Shown here one piece after another: positions 53,988 through 61,803 of a stretch of 64,000 bases of DNA; the stretch's first letter is position 1, and every line of letters begins with the position of its first letter. Origin of the DNA: Peptoniphilus phoceensis (GTDB lineage: Bacteria > Bacillota > Clostridia > Tissierellales > Peptoniphilaceae). The stretch covers positions 62,001 through 126,000 of the forward strand of contig NZ_LN999806.1 in NCBI RefSeq assembly GCF_001517665.2, written 5' to 3'. The notes below the pieces were generated by a model. That model worked only from the letters and a program-made list of their open reading frames with translations. It did no database searches and was not told the DNA's origin. A program made the position numbers and the translations under genes.

Positions 53988-55442
53988 TTAGTTTTTACCG
54001 TGCTTCTTCAAAAGTTCATCCTTTAATTTCCAAAGTTTTTCTGACAAGTCAACGATGTATTCATTTGGATTGTCAAGTCTTTTTGTTTCTTCCCAAAGAG
54101 TGTCAAGTTCTCTTTCTGCTCTTTCCTTTATCTCTTCAAGACTTGGCAGGTCATAAACAAGTTCACCCTTGTCATAAATTTGTACAAGAACCTTTTTGGC
54201 TGTGTAGTCGCTTAAAGTTTTCCTCTTCCAAGTGTAAACTGGATGGAAAATTTCATAATTGTCCTCAGGAATTTCTTCATCCCTTAGGGCGATTACATCT
54301 GCCATGGCTTTTCCAGTTTCATTTTCATAAAATCTATAAAGTTCTTTAAAACCTGGTGTAGTTATTTTTGCCACATTTTCAGAAATTTTAATCTTTGGAA
54401 TAATTTTTCCATCATCATTTACTGTGGCAACAAGTTTATAAACTCCACCAAAAACTGGAGATGACTTTGATGTTATAAGTCTTTCGCCAACTCCAAAGGA
54501 ATCAAGTTTTGCCCCTTGGTGAAGGATTGTCCTTATTGTGTATTCGTCAAGAGAATTTGATGCCATAATTTGTGCATCAGGATAACCTGCATCATCTAAC
54601 ATTTTTCTAGCCTTGTTGGAAATATAAGTTATATCCCCAGAGTCAATTCTTATTCCCTTAGGTCTAAATCCACGCGGAACAACTTCTTCGTCAAAGACTT
54701 TTATTGCATTTGGGATCCCCTCTTTTAAAGTGTCGTAAGTGTCAACAAGAAGAAGGCAGTTGTCTGGATAAACTCTAGCAAAGGCTCTAAAGGCTTCTAA
54801 TTCTGTGTCAAACATTTGAACCCAAGAGTGTGCCATTGTGCCAAGAGCAGGAACTCCAAACATTTTATCTGATAAAGTGTTGGCTGTACCTGCACAACCT
54901 CCAATATAAGCTGCCCTTGCTCCAAGATTTGCAGCAGAGTAACCTTGTGCTCTTCTTGATCCAAATTCTACTACTGGTCTTCCCTTAGCTTGTCTAACAA
55001 TTCTTGATGCCTTAGTTGCAATCATAGATTGGTGATTTAAAGTTAAGAGAACCATAGTTTCAAGCATTTGAGCTTGGATAGCTGGACCTCTCACTGTTAA
55101 AAGTGGTTCGCCTGGGAAAGCAAGTGTTCCTTCTGGCATTGCCCAAACATCACATACAAATTTAAAATCTTTTAGGTAAGCTAAAAATTCTTCGTCAAAA
55201 ATATTCTTACTTCTTAAAAATTCTATGTCTTCATCAGAAAAATGAAGATTTCCCATGTACTCGATTAATTGTTCAAGTCCTGCAACTATTGTGTATTCTC
55301 CATTGTCAGGTACTTCTCTGAAGAACATGTCGAAGATGACAATTTTATCTCTCATTTCTTCTTTAAAAAATCCATTTGCCATTGTAAGTTCATAAAAATC
55401 AACAAGCAAAGTGAGGTTTTTCTTTACATTATAATTTACCAT
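53988..55442 (-). CDS. pncB: Nicotinate phosphoribosyltransferase
   Basis: This enzyme converts nicotinate and PRPP to nicotinate mononucleotide in NAD salvage. The 484-residue length fits the clostridial type. Landmarks are the start LTLLVDFYELTMANGF, the RPVVEFGSRRAQGYSAANLGA substrate region near 150, GVPALGTMAHSWVQMFDTE near 200 containing the histidine that is phosphorylated in the ATP-coupled cycle, and IRIDSGDITYISNKARKML near 270. ATG follows AAAAGGAAG. An extended -10 promoter lies about 55 bases upstream. It heads a likely operon with the radical SAM, the small charged protein and the AI-2E family permease. Confidence 0.95.
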   Translation of the reverse strand: MVNYNVKKNLTLLVDFYELTMANGFFKEEMRDKIVIFDMFFREVPDNGEYTIVAGLEQLIEYMGNLHFSDEDIEFLRSKNIFDEEFLAYLKDFKFVCDVWAMPEGTLAFPGEPLLTVRGPAIQAQMLETMVLLTLNHQSMIATKASRIVRQAKGRPVVEFGSRRAQGYSAANLGARAAYIGGCAGTANTLSDKMFGVPALGTMAHSWVQMFDTELEAFRAFARVYPDNCLLLVDTYDTLKEGIPNAIKVFDEEVVPRGFRPKGIRIDSGDITYISNKARKMLDDAGYPDAQIMASNSLDEYTIRTILHQGAKLDSFGVGERLITSKSSPVFGGVYKLVATVNDDGKIIPKIKISENVAKITTPGFKELYRFYENETGKAMADVIALRDEEIPEDNYEIFHPVYTWKRKTLSDYTAKKVLVQIYDKGELVYDLPSLEEIKERAERELDTLWEETKRLDNPNEYIVDLSEKLWKLKDELLKKHGKN

Positions 55443-55496
55443 TTTATACTTCCTTTTCTTTTTTTAGCTCACGCTTCTTATAGTTAAATTACATAA

Positions 55497-55507
55497 ATTA
55501 TATCACA
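55497..55507 (-). promoter_or_regulatory. Extended -10 promoter of pncB
   Basis: On the minus strand the sequence reads TGTGATATAAT (55507-55497), an extended -10 element. The -35 region has no clear match. The same 11 bases recur on the plus strand before the divergent ttcA-like gene. Confidence 0.6.
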
Positions 55508-55679
55508 AAGGAGATATTTTTTATAATTTAAGTCTTTCTTATCCTATATATTCCCAAAATTATTTTTATAAAATTCTACTTGTGTTATAATTTTTAAGCA
55601 AAACTTTATAGGAGTCTTGATTTTAATAAAAGATTTTAGATTTTTTTAGGCTTTATTTATTTAAAAATTAGTAAATAAC

Positions 55680-55690
55680 TGTGATATAAT
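55680..55690 (+). promoter_or_regulatory. Extended -10 promoter of the TtcA-like gene
   Basis: TGTGATATAAT ends at 55690; the TATAAT is 55685-55690. The TTG start codon is 30 bases downstream, behind AAGGTGA. A second TATAAT-like element (TGTTATAAT) lies near 55580, with no gene directly behind it. Confidence 0.55.
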
Positions 55691-55719
55691 GAAAATAGAT
55701 TGATGAAGGTGAAATATTT

Positions 55720-56538
55720 TTGGAAACAATAAAAAGTGTTGTGGACATAGAGAGGTCCCTCATAAAAACTTACAGAAGAGATATTTATAAAAAATTTGTC
55801 CAAGGGGTTAATAAATATGAAATGATTAGCCCAGGCGACAAGGTTGCTGTTGCTATATCAGGTGGCAAGGATTCTCTTACTCTTGCAAAATTAATGCAAG
55901 AATTAAAAAGACACAATAAGGTGCCCTTTGACCTTGAATTTATAGCAATGGATCCTGGTTATCTTCCTGAAAACAGAAAAAGACTTGAATACAACTGTGA
56001 AAAACTGGGCATACCTGTTAAGGTTCACGATTCCGATGTCTTTTCTGTGGCTGAAAAAATGTCAGAAGGTGGATCAACTTGTTACATGTGTGCAAGGATG
56101 CGTCGAGGTAATTTATACAACAGAGCACAAGAACTTGGTTGTAACAAACTTGCTCTTGGCCATCACTTTGATGATGTAATAGAAACTGTTCTACTTAACA
56201 TTATTTACGCTGGCGATTTTAAAACAATGATGCCAAAGTTAAAGTCAAAAAACTTTGAAGGACTTGAACTCATTAGACCAATGTATCTTGTAAAGGAAGA
56301 AGCAATAATAAGGTTTATGAAATCAACTGGTCTATCTGCTCTTGATTGTGCCTGCACTGTTACCCAAAAGAAATCTGGCAACAAGAGATTTTTTATAAAA
56401 GAACTTATTGAAGAACTAAAAAAAGAAAATAAAAACGTGGATATAAATCTCTTGCGTGCAACAGAAAATGTAAATATGGAACAAATTTTAGGCTACAAGG
56501 AAAAGGGAGAAAGACACGACTTTTTAGAATTTTACTAA
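55720..56538 (+). CDS. TtcA-family tRNA 2-thiolation PP-loop protein
   Basis: This is an ATP-dependent enzyme of the TtcA/TtuA group, which put sulfur on tRNA bases, here most likely 2-thiocytidine-type modification. The PP-loop is SGGKDSL (from Ser47). Cluster cysteines Cys121 and Cys124 lie in STCYMCARM. A further cysteine pair, Cys210 and Cys212, lies in LDCACT, the first at the position of the third TtcA cysteine. GHHFDDVIETVLLN near 145 is the usual second nucleotide-site segment. The 272-residue length is normal. Translation starts at TTG 55720 behind AAGGTGA. A flavodiiron gene follows 145 bases later and may or may not be cotranscribed. Confidence 0.88.
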   Translation: METIKSVVDIERSLIKTYRRDIYKKFVQGVNKYEMISPGDKVAVAISGGKDSLTLAKLMQELKRHNKVPFDLEFIAMDPGYLPENRKRLEYNCEKLGIPVKVHDSDVFSVAEKMSEGGSTCYMCARMRRGNLYNRAQELGCNKLALGHHFDDVIETVLLNIIYAGDFKTMMPKLKSKNFEGLELIRPMYLVKEEAIIRFMKSTGLSALDCACTVTQKKSGNKRFFIKELIEELKKENKNVDINLLRATENVNMEQILGYKEKGERHDFLEFY

Positions 56539-56683
56539 AATCAAAATTATTCTAAAGTTCTGATTTTTATTGGGATTATGGGGTATTAAATTACTTATAG
56601 TGAATTTTTTGATTTAAAATTTTAGCTTATTCAAATTAGAAATAAATTTTTAAAAATATTTAATATAAATATAAGGAGGATAT

Positions 56684-57892
56684 ATGGAAAATTTATTGTC
56701 AGTGCCTATTAAAAATGATATTTATTTCATAGGTACAAATGATAGAAAAACAGAATTATTTGAAGGAATGTGGCCACTACCAAAGGGAGTTGCTTACAAC
56801 TCTTACGTGCTTAAAGGTGAAAAAAATATACTTTTTGATTTAGTAAGAGTTAACACAATTGACGATTACATTCAAAAGATAAATGAAATTATTGGGGAAA
56901 ATGAAAAAATTGATTACATAGTAATCAATCACATGGAACCAGACCACACATCTTCAATTATATCAATTTTGGACATCTATCCAGATGCAAAGCTTGTTAC
57001 AAACAAAAAGGCTGTGGCAATGCTAAAGAACTTCTACGAAGTTACTGACAACATCATAGAAGTTAAGGACGGGGAAACCGTAGAACTTGGAGATAGAAAA
57101 ATTACTTTCTACACAACTCCAATGGTTCACTGGCCAGAATCTATGGTTGCCTATGAAGAAAAAACTAAGACTTTATTCTCACAAGATATTTTTGGCGGTT
57201 TTGGAACACTTGATGGTGGAATCTTCGATGACCAAATCGAATACAATTCACAATATCTAGAAGAAACAACTAGATATTTCATCAACATAGTTGGAAAATA
57301 TGCAAGCCAAGCATTAAAGGCTCTAAAAAAATTAGAAAATCTTGATGTTGAATTAATTTGTCCAGACCACGGACCTATTTGGAGAGAAAATCCTCAAAAA
57401 ATTATCGACATCTACACATCACTTGCAAAACAAGAAACAATTGATGGCTGTGTAGTTATTTATGGTTCAATGTATGGAAACACTGAAACAATGGCAGAAG
57501 CTGTTGCCAGAGGACTTGCCGAAGGTGGACTTAAAGATGTAAAAGTAAGAGATATTACAAAGACATCTAATTCTTATCTTCTATCAGATATTTGGAGATA
57601 CAAGGGAGTTATCTTGGGATCATGTTCTTACGACAACAACCTATTCCCTCCAATGAATTATCTTTTGACAGAAGTTTCTCACCAAAGAATGAAAAATAAT
57701 TATTGGGGAATTTTCGGTACTTTCTCATGGTCTGGTGGAGCTTTAAGAACTCTAAAAAAATACATGGAAGATGGCAAGTACGATGTTCTTGACACTCAAC
57801 TTGAAATTCAAGGTGCAGCAACTGACGAAGAATTAAAACAATTAATTGACTTTGGAAAAGAAATGGCTGCAAAAATCTTAGCAGATAAATAA
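56684..57892 (+). CDS. fprA: Flavodiiron protein (FprA-type oxygen/NO reductase)
   Basis: This protein reduces oxygen to water, or nitric oxide to nitrous oxide, protecting an anaerobe. Residues 1-250 form the metallo-beta-lactamase-like diiron domain with ligands His83, Glu85, Asp87 and His88 in HMEPDH, His149 in VHWPES, Asp168 in SQDIFG and His229 in CPDHGP. All of them are present. Residues 255-402 form a flavodoxin domain with YGSMYGNTETMAEA, the FMN phosphate loop. There is no rubredoxin extension, so an external rubredoxin or similar donor is needed. ATG follows AAGGAGG. Length and arrangement are standard. It is followed by a strong terminator. Confidence 0.95.
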   Translation: MENLLSVPIKNDIYFIGTNDRKTELFEGMWPLPKGVAYNSYVLKGEKNILFDLVRVNTIDDYIQKINEIIGENEKIDYIVINHMEPDHTSSIISILDIYPDAKLVTNKKAVAMLKNFYEVTDNIIEVKDGETVELGDRKITFYTTPMVHWPESMVAYEEKTKTLFSQDIFGGFGTLDGGIFDDQIEYNSQYLEETTRYFINIVGKYASQALKALKKLENLDVELICPDHGPIWRENPQKIIDIYTSLAKQETIDGCVVIYGSMYGNTETMAEAVARGLAEGGLKDVKVRDITKTSNSYLLSDIWRYKGVILGSCSYDNNLFPPMNYLLTEVSHQRMKNNYWGIFGTFSWSGGALRTLKKYMEDGKYDVLDTQLEIQGAATDEELKQLIDFGKEMAAKILADK

Positions 57893-57907
57893 TCTTATAA
57901 TTTAAAG

Positions 57908-57936
57908 ATCTCCACTTTTTATGGTGGAGATTTTTT
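57908..57936 (+). terminator. Terminator of fprA
   Basis: ATCTCCAC (57908-57915) pairs with GTGGAGAT (57924-57931) around an 8-base loop, followed by TTTTTT. It is 16 bases after the stop codon. Confidence 0.85.
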
Positions 57937-58025
57937 GTATAATAAATTTTATAAACTCTTTGAAATTTTAATATCAAAAAGGCATATTAATCTAAATTAT
58001 AAAAATTTAAAATTAAAAATATGCA

Positions 58026-58071
58026 TAAAAAAAGAATGTCTTTATATTTATACAAGAAAAAGACATCCTTT
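58026..58071 (-). terminator. Terminator of the candidate RNA gene
   Basis: On the minus strand a 13-base stem (58071-58059 with 58043-58031, one G-U pair) closes a 15-base loop and is followed by seven T (complement of 58027-58033). No protein gene on the minus strand lies upstream within the gap, so it appears to end the RNA that starts at 58435. Confidence 0.8.
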
Positions 58072-58080
58072 TTAAATTTC

Positions 58081-58373
58081 CAATTCCATCCAACTTAAAC
58101 TTTTTGGTTCAATCACATCTATCACCTATAATCTTTATTTACTAAAGTCATATATAAATTAAGCTTTTGTAAGAGCTCCCAACTCTAGGACTCTTTGCCA
58201 TTTATATAAAAACTAAGAGTAAATCTCATTAATTCTTACAATTTACACTATTTACCATCAACTAATTACTTTTTCTCATTCGATTTATATAAAAGCCTCA
58301 TTAAATTTTAATAAAAAGGCTAACAAATTTAATAAAAATCAAATACGCTTTTACTTTTACTTGGATGGAATTG
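58081..58373. repeat. 13-base perfect inverted repeat flanking 267 bases
   Basis: CAATTCCATCCAA (58081-58093) and TTGGATGGAATTG (58361-58373) are exact inverted copies. Flanking bases show no target duplication, and the interior encodes nothing. The arms lie just inside the promoter and terminator of the candidate RNA, which favours a closing stem over a mobile element. Confidence 0.75.
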
Positions 58374-58441
58374 TCATTTTTCTCACCAAATAAGTTAATC
58401 AATTTCTTTACTTTAATACGTTAATCTTATTTGGTATTAAT

Positions 58442-58469
58442 ATTATACCACACAAAACTATTTTGTAAA
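58442..58469 (-). promoter_or_regulatory. Promoter of the candidate RNA gene
   Basis: On the minus strand TTTACA (58469-58464) and TATAAT (58447-58442) are 16 bases apart, close to the vegetative consensus. No ribosome site with a sizeable frame follows. The arsC/Spx-like gene is divergent, with its own TATAAT at 58515-58520. Confidence 0.7.
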
Positions 58470-58541
58470 CACTTTTTTAAAAAATTTTTAAAATTTTTTT
58501 ATATTTTTTTATAGTATAATTTGTTTTAAGAGGAGGATATT

Positions 58542-58892
58542 ATGAATACTTTAATTGGATATAAAAAATGCAGTACTTGCAAAAATATTGAAAAACTTTT
58601 AGAAGAAAAAAATATTTCCTATGGATATAGAGAAATCGACAAGGATCTCTTGAGTACAGAAGAACTTAAAAAAATAAAAGAAATGGCAGATATAGACATC
58701 TACAAACTTTTTAACTCATCTGGAGTAAGGTATAGAGAACTTAATCTAAAGGACAAGAAAAAGGATATGACTGACGATGAAATCTACGGACTTCTTTCAA
58801 GTGACGGTATGCTAGTAAAAAGACCAATTCTTTTAAAAGATGACAAGGCCTATGTAGGTCCCCAAGTCAAAAAATATTTAGAGAACTTATAA
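58542..58892 (+). CDS. ArsC/Spx/MgsR-family thioredoxin-fold protein
   Basis: This is a 116-residue protein of the arsenate reductase-like family that includes Spx, MgsR and YffB. It has the N-terminal redox pair Cys10 and Cys13 in KKCSTCKN, followed by a helix and a YREIDKDLLS strand. The LVKRPILL segment near residue 92 holds the conserved Arg-Pro of the fold. The GVRYRELNLKDKKKDM stretch matches the family too. It could be a redox-sensing partner of RNA polymerase (Spx/MgsR) or a small reductase; the sequence does not decide between them. ATG 58542 follows AGAGGAGG. It is monocistronic, with a terminator at 58940. Confidence 0.85.
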   Translation: MNTLIGYKKCSTCKNIEKLLEEKNISYGYREIDKDLLSTEELKKIKEMADIDIYKLFNSSGVRYRELNLKDKKKDMTDDEIYGLLSSDGMLVKRPILLKDDKAYVGPQVKKYLENL

Positions 58893-58939
58893 AAATTTAT
58901 AAGTAAATTTCTAAATAAAATTTATTTTATAAGTAAAAT

Positions 58940-58969
58940 AAGTGCAAGAAAAAAATCTTGCACTTTTTT
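58940..58969. terminator. Bidirectional terminator between the ArsC-family gene and the ClC gene
   Basis: AAGTGCAAGA (58940-58949) pairs with TCTTGCACTT (58956-58965) around a 6-base A loop and runs into TTTTTT. It suits both convergent genes, the minus-strand one ending at 58978. Confidence 0.85.
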
Positions 58970-58977
58970 ATTAGTTA

Positions 58978-60513
58978 TTATTCTCCCTTAAAAAATTCAT
59001 CTATATCGAGAGAGTCTTCTGCGTTTATTAATACAGTTATTTTATCTCCAAGCAGGATCAAGTCATCTGCCTTTGGTACAAATTCACTTCCATCTCTTTC
59101 AATGGAAAGAATTATAAGGTGTCTTGGGAATTTTATATCTCTTAGGCTTTTATTTATATTGACAAAATCATCTGAAACAGTATACTCAAAAACTGAATAA
59201 TCGCCAAGTTCTTTTTCTTTTGCAGTAAGTAAATTTTTATCTTTTAACTGTCTTTCAAAAAGAGTGTCGTAAATTGGTGCAACTTTCAAAAGTTCTGCAA
59301 CATAGTAGGACACCATAACCACAATGGATAGGGCAATTAAGTGTTCAAAAGTTTTTGTCATTTCTGAAACTAAAATTATGGATAGAATTGGACTTCTGAC
59401 AACTGAAGCTAAAATTCCACTCATGCCCAAGATTATAAAGTTGATGTAATAGTCGTTTAGGGCAAAAGTTCCATCTAAGATAGAAAAAACTAAAGCTCCA
59501 CAAGATCCTCCAATAACTAGGACAGGTAAGAATATTCCACCTTGGACACCTGATCCGTAACAAAATGTTGTGTAAAATAATTTTACCAAAAGTATGGCAA
59601 GTATATATTTTACTGCAAATCTTTCCTTTGCCATTTTTTCTAGAAGCCCGTGTCCTCCTCCAGTTCCTTCAAAAAACATAAATCCAACAAGTATTGTAAC
59701 TCCCATTAAAAGTGCATATTTTAAAATTTTTGAATCTATTTTTTTAAATAAGTCCTGAAATTTTGTTATTAAGTGGTTATAAATTCCTCCAACTAAACCT
59801 GTCAAAATTCCAATAACAATGGGAAGCCAAATTAATTTCATTGGCAGTGATTTTGTCACAAAGAAGGAAAAGGAAGTTTCTGCTCCCATAATTACAAAGG
59901 AAACATAATTTGCCACTATTGATGCAATAAGTGCTGGCAAGAGAACAAATTTTGAATAGGACTTGTGAAGTTCTTCTATGGCAAAAATTGCTCCAGCCAT
60001 AGGTGCGTTAAAGGCTGCGGCAAGTCCTGCTGCTGCTCCTGCTGTTATCATATACTTTATTTCATCAGGTGGTCTTCTAAGAGATTTGCCCAAAAACTTT
60101 GCCGCAGCTCCACCCATTTGGATAGATGGACCTTCTCTTCCAAGCGAAAATCCCATGAGATTTCCCAGTCCTCCACCTACAATTTTGGAAACAAGTGTTG
60201 GGACTTCATTCATCTTAAATTTGCCAAGGATTTCTCCCCTAATTTGTGGAATACCACTTCCACCTGATAGGGGTGCCCATTTTAATAATTTGTAGATTAT
60301 AAAAGAAATTAAGCTTGCCAAAACTATTAAAATAAATAAAGATTTTATATTAAATTCCTTATACAAAAATGCCCTATACATGTCCATTTTCATTATTACA
60401 AATCTATATAGAACAGAAAAAATCCCAGCAAAAAAGCCCACCATTATGGCATCTAAAAGCATGCTAAAGATTAATTTGTCCTTTCTATTTATATCATTTC
60501 TCAACTTTTTCAC
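58978..60513 (-). CDS. ClC chloride channel/transporter with C-terminal TrkA_C domain
   Basis: This is a 511-residue ClC family protein. Selectivity-filter motifs are GSGIPQIRG (near residue 84) and GREGPSIQMGG (near 122), with the gating glutamate present, and GGIFLPVLVIGG near 330. The AIEEL segment near 170 keeps the internal glutamate that marks proton-coupled antiporters such as E. coli ClcA, so exchange of chloride for protons is more likely than a passive channel. Residues about 430-511 form a TrkA_C-like regulatory domain, a fusion common in Firmicutes. The start is GTG 60513 or the TTG three codons later behind GGGGTG; both overlap the preceding gene. Confidence 0.93.
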   Translation of the reverse strand: MKKLRNDINRKDKLIFSMLLDAIMVGFFAGIFSVLYRFVIMKMDMYRAFLYKEFNIKSLFILIVLASLISFIIYKLLKWAPLSGGSGIPQIRGEILGKFKMNEVPTLVSKIVGGGLGNLMGFSLGREGPSIQMGGAAAKFLGKSLRRPPDEIKYMITAGAAAGLAAAFNAPMAGAIFAIEELHKSYSKFVLLPALIASIVANYVSFVIMGAETSFSFFVTKSLPMKLIWLPIVIGILTGLVGGIYNHLITKFQDLFKKIDSKILKYALLMGVTILVGFMFFEGTGGGHGLLEKMAKERFAVKYILAILLVKLFYTTFCYGSGVQGGIFLPVLVIGGSCGALVFSILDGTFALNDYYINFIILGMSGILASVVRSPILSIILVSEMTKTFEHLIALSIVVMVSYYVAELLKVAPIYDTLFERQLKDKNLLTAKEKELGDYSVFEYTVSDDFVNINKSLRDIKFPRHLIILSIERDGSEFVPKADDLILLGDKITVLINAEDSLDIDEFFKGE

Positions 60514-61690
60514 CCCATCTCAATCTCTTCCAAGCCTCTTCATCTAATTTCAAAATTTCTATATATTCTTTTTCTTTTTCAATTTTTTCTGGCACTGTAT
60601 AAAAATTGACATTTAATTTTTTTATATTTTCACCATCAATATCAGCAATTAATTTAAACTTTTTAGATCTTATAAAATTATAAAATCTCGCATTTATAAG
60701 GGTCTTTCCATCGTGATAAATTAATTTTTTTGTCTTTGGATAATAGGACATCCTAAAAGACCTGTCATTGATTTTCCCCTTTAGGGTTTTTAAATCTCCA
60801 TTTTCTTCAGGCTCAATATAAATTTTAGTTTCTGGAAATTTTAATTCCAAATAATCCTTTATAGTAAGGGCATACTTAGAATCATCTGATTTTAATCTCA
60901 AAAGATTTCCCTCATCATCTGTTGAGATATAAAAAACTATTAAATCTCTCTTATCTAAATCATAGGAAATTTTTGAAAATTCATCTCTCAAAAAGCTTGA
61001 AAAATAAGTGTAAGGAAAGTAATTTTCTTCTTTATAAAAATCTTCTATCTTATCCATTAGATCTTTTAAGTCTTTGGACTTTAATTTTACTTCATAACTT
61101 TTTTCGGAGATCTTTTTTACTTTAGTTCTCCTAATTATCTCTGTCCATTCTTTTTTCACATATTTTTTTAGTTCCGAATTCTTTTCAGAAGGAGAAACTG
61201 GTGGAAGAAATAATTTTTTGTTGTCCAAACTATAGCCAAGGTCTGATAAAACTTTGGAGTCGCGAGAAAGGTTAAGCATAGTATTTCTGTCAATGTATAG
61301 GGGAAGACTTGCTATATCCTCTCTAAGAAGGTAAACATCACTATTTATAATTTTTTCACCATAAGTTTCAATCTCATGATTTACTTCTTTTCTCTCGTAA
61401 AAATATCTAGATTTGTCGCTTGCTGACTGGTGATTTATTATATTTAACTTGTCGCCCCTATTGTTTTCACAAGAAAGTCTTAGTCCATAATCTCCAGAAG
61501 CTTTTACCTTGTTAAAGATGTCACTAAAGCCAAAATCTTGGAAATAGTCATCTGCAAAGGCAAAAATCCTGTCGTCTATTGTGTAGAGAATTTCTGCAAC
61601 AATTTTTTTTGGATATCTATTAAAAGAAGATACTGCAAAAAAAATCCCAGCTGCCAAAATAATTATTAAAATTAAAGTTTTTTTCTTCAT
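60494..61690 (-). CDS. Membrane-anchored extracellular protein, function unknown (398 aa)
   Basis: One N-terminal membrane span (residues 4-22) is followed by a long soluble part rich in Lys, Asp, Tyr and Leu, with no lipobox and no catalytic motif that I recognise. The span lies directly at the N-terminus with KKK before it, so the rest should be outside the cell, either anchored or released. Its 3' end overlaps the ClC start by about 20 bases, and both would be on one transcript. A link to envelope or ion homeostasis is only suggested by that coupling. No cysteines are paired in an obvious way. Length and composition resemble uncharacterised surface proteins of anaerobic Firmicutes. Confidence 0.75.
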   Translation of the reverse strand: MKKKTLILIIILAAGIFFAVSSFNRYPKKIVAEILYTIDDRIFAFADDYFQDFGFSDIFNKVKASGDYGLRLSCENNRGDKLNIINHQSASDKSRYFYERKEVNHEIETYGEKIINSDVYLLREDIASLPLYIDRNTMLNLSRDSKVLSDLGYSLDNKKLFLPPVSPSEKNSELKKYVKKEWTEIIRRTKVKKISEKSYEVKLKSKDLKDLMDKIEDFYKEENYFPYTYFSSFLRDEFSKISYDLDKRDLIVFYISTDDEGNLLRLKSDDSKYALTIKDYLELKFPETKIYIEPEENGDLKTLKGKINDRSFRMSYYPKTKKLIYHDGKTLINARFYNFIRSKKFKLIADIDGENIKKLNVNFYTVPEKIEKEKEYIEILKLDEEAWKRLRWGEKVEK

Positions 61691-61752
61691 AAAATCACTG
61701 CTTTTTTTTATATTACTTATAGTTTACAATAAATCTTCTCTTTATTGCAATG

Positions 61753-61773
61753 AAAAAGGCACCAAGAGGTGCC
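61753..61773 (-). terminator. Terminator of the nnrE-MATE pair
   Basis: GGCACC (61758-61763) and GGTGCC (61768-61773) form a GC-rich 6-base stem with a 4-base loop, followed on the minus strand by five T (complement of 61753-61757). It lies about 30 bases past the MATE stop. Confidence 0.75.
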
Positions 61774-61803
61774 AAATTCTATTAATTCTTTTATAAAATT
61801 TAT

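Larger units (their letters stand above)
58026..58435 (-). ncRNA. Candidate structured noncoding RNA, about 410 nt
   Basis: This gene-free stretch on the minus strand has every part of a transcription unit. A promoter at 58442-58469 predicts a first base near 58435. The RNA would start at that base with a stem: ACCAAAUAAG (58435-58426) pairs with CUUAUUUGGU (58394-58385). CAAUUCCAUCCAA (58373-58361) is exactly complementary to UUGGAUGGAAUUG (58093-58081), closing a 267-nt interior. Inside, GCCU with AGGC around an AUUAAA/UUUAAU stem (about 58312-58287) and AAGAG with CUCUU (about 58198-58174) form further hairpins. A strong terminator follows. The only ATG-led frames are a few codons long. 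I see none of the conserved blocks of RNase P RNA, tmRNA or SRP RNA. Function unknown. Confidence 0.6.

Noticed and set aside
55443-55719. Riboswitch or other leader RNA between pncB and the TtcA-like gene
   Set aside because: Leaders on both sides are short (about 25 to 50 bases) and contain no recognisable aptamer; only two extended -10 promoters are seen.
58081-58373. The 13-base inverted repeat read as ends of a small mobile element (MITE)
   Set aside because: No target-site duplication, no second copy in the window and no transposase. The arms fit neatly between a promoter and terminator, so an RNA stem explains them better.
58026-58435. Candidate RNA as RNase P RNA, tmRNA or SRP RNA
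   Set aside because: I do not see the conserved cores of these RNAs, such as the RNase P GAGGAAAGUCC block or a tmRNA tRNA-like end.
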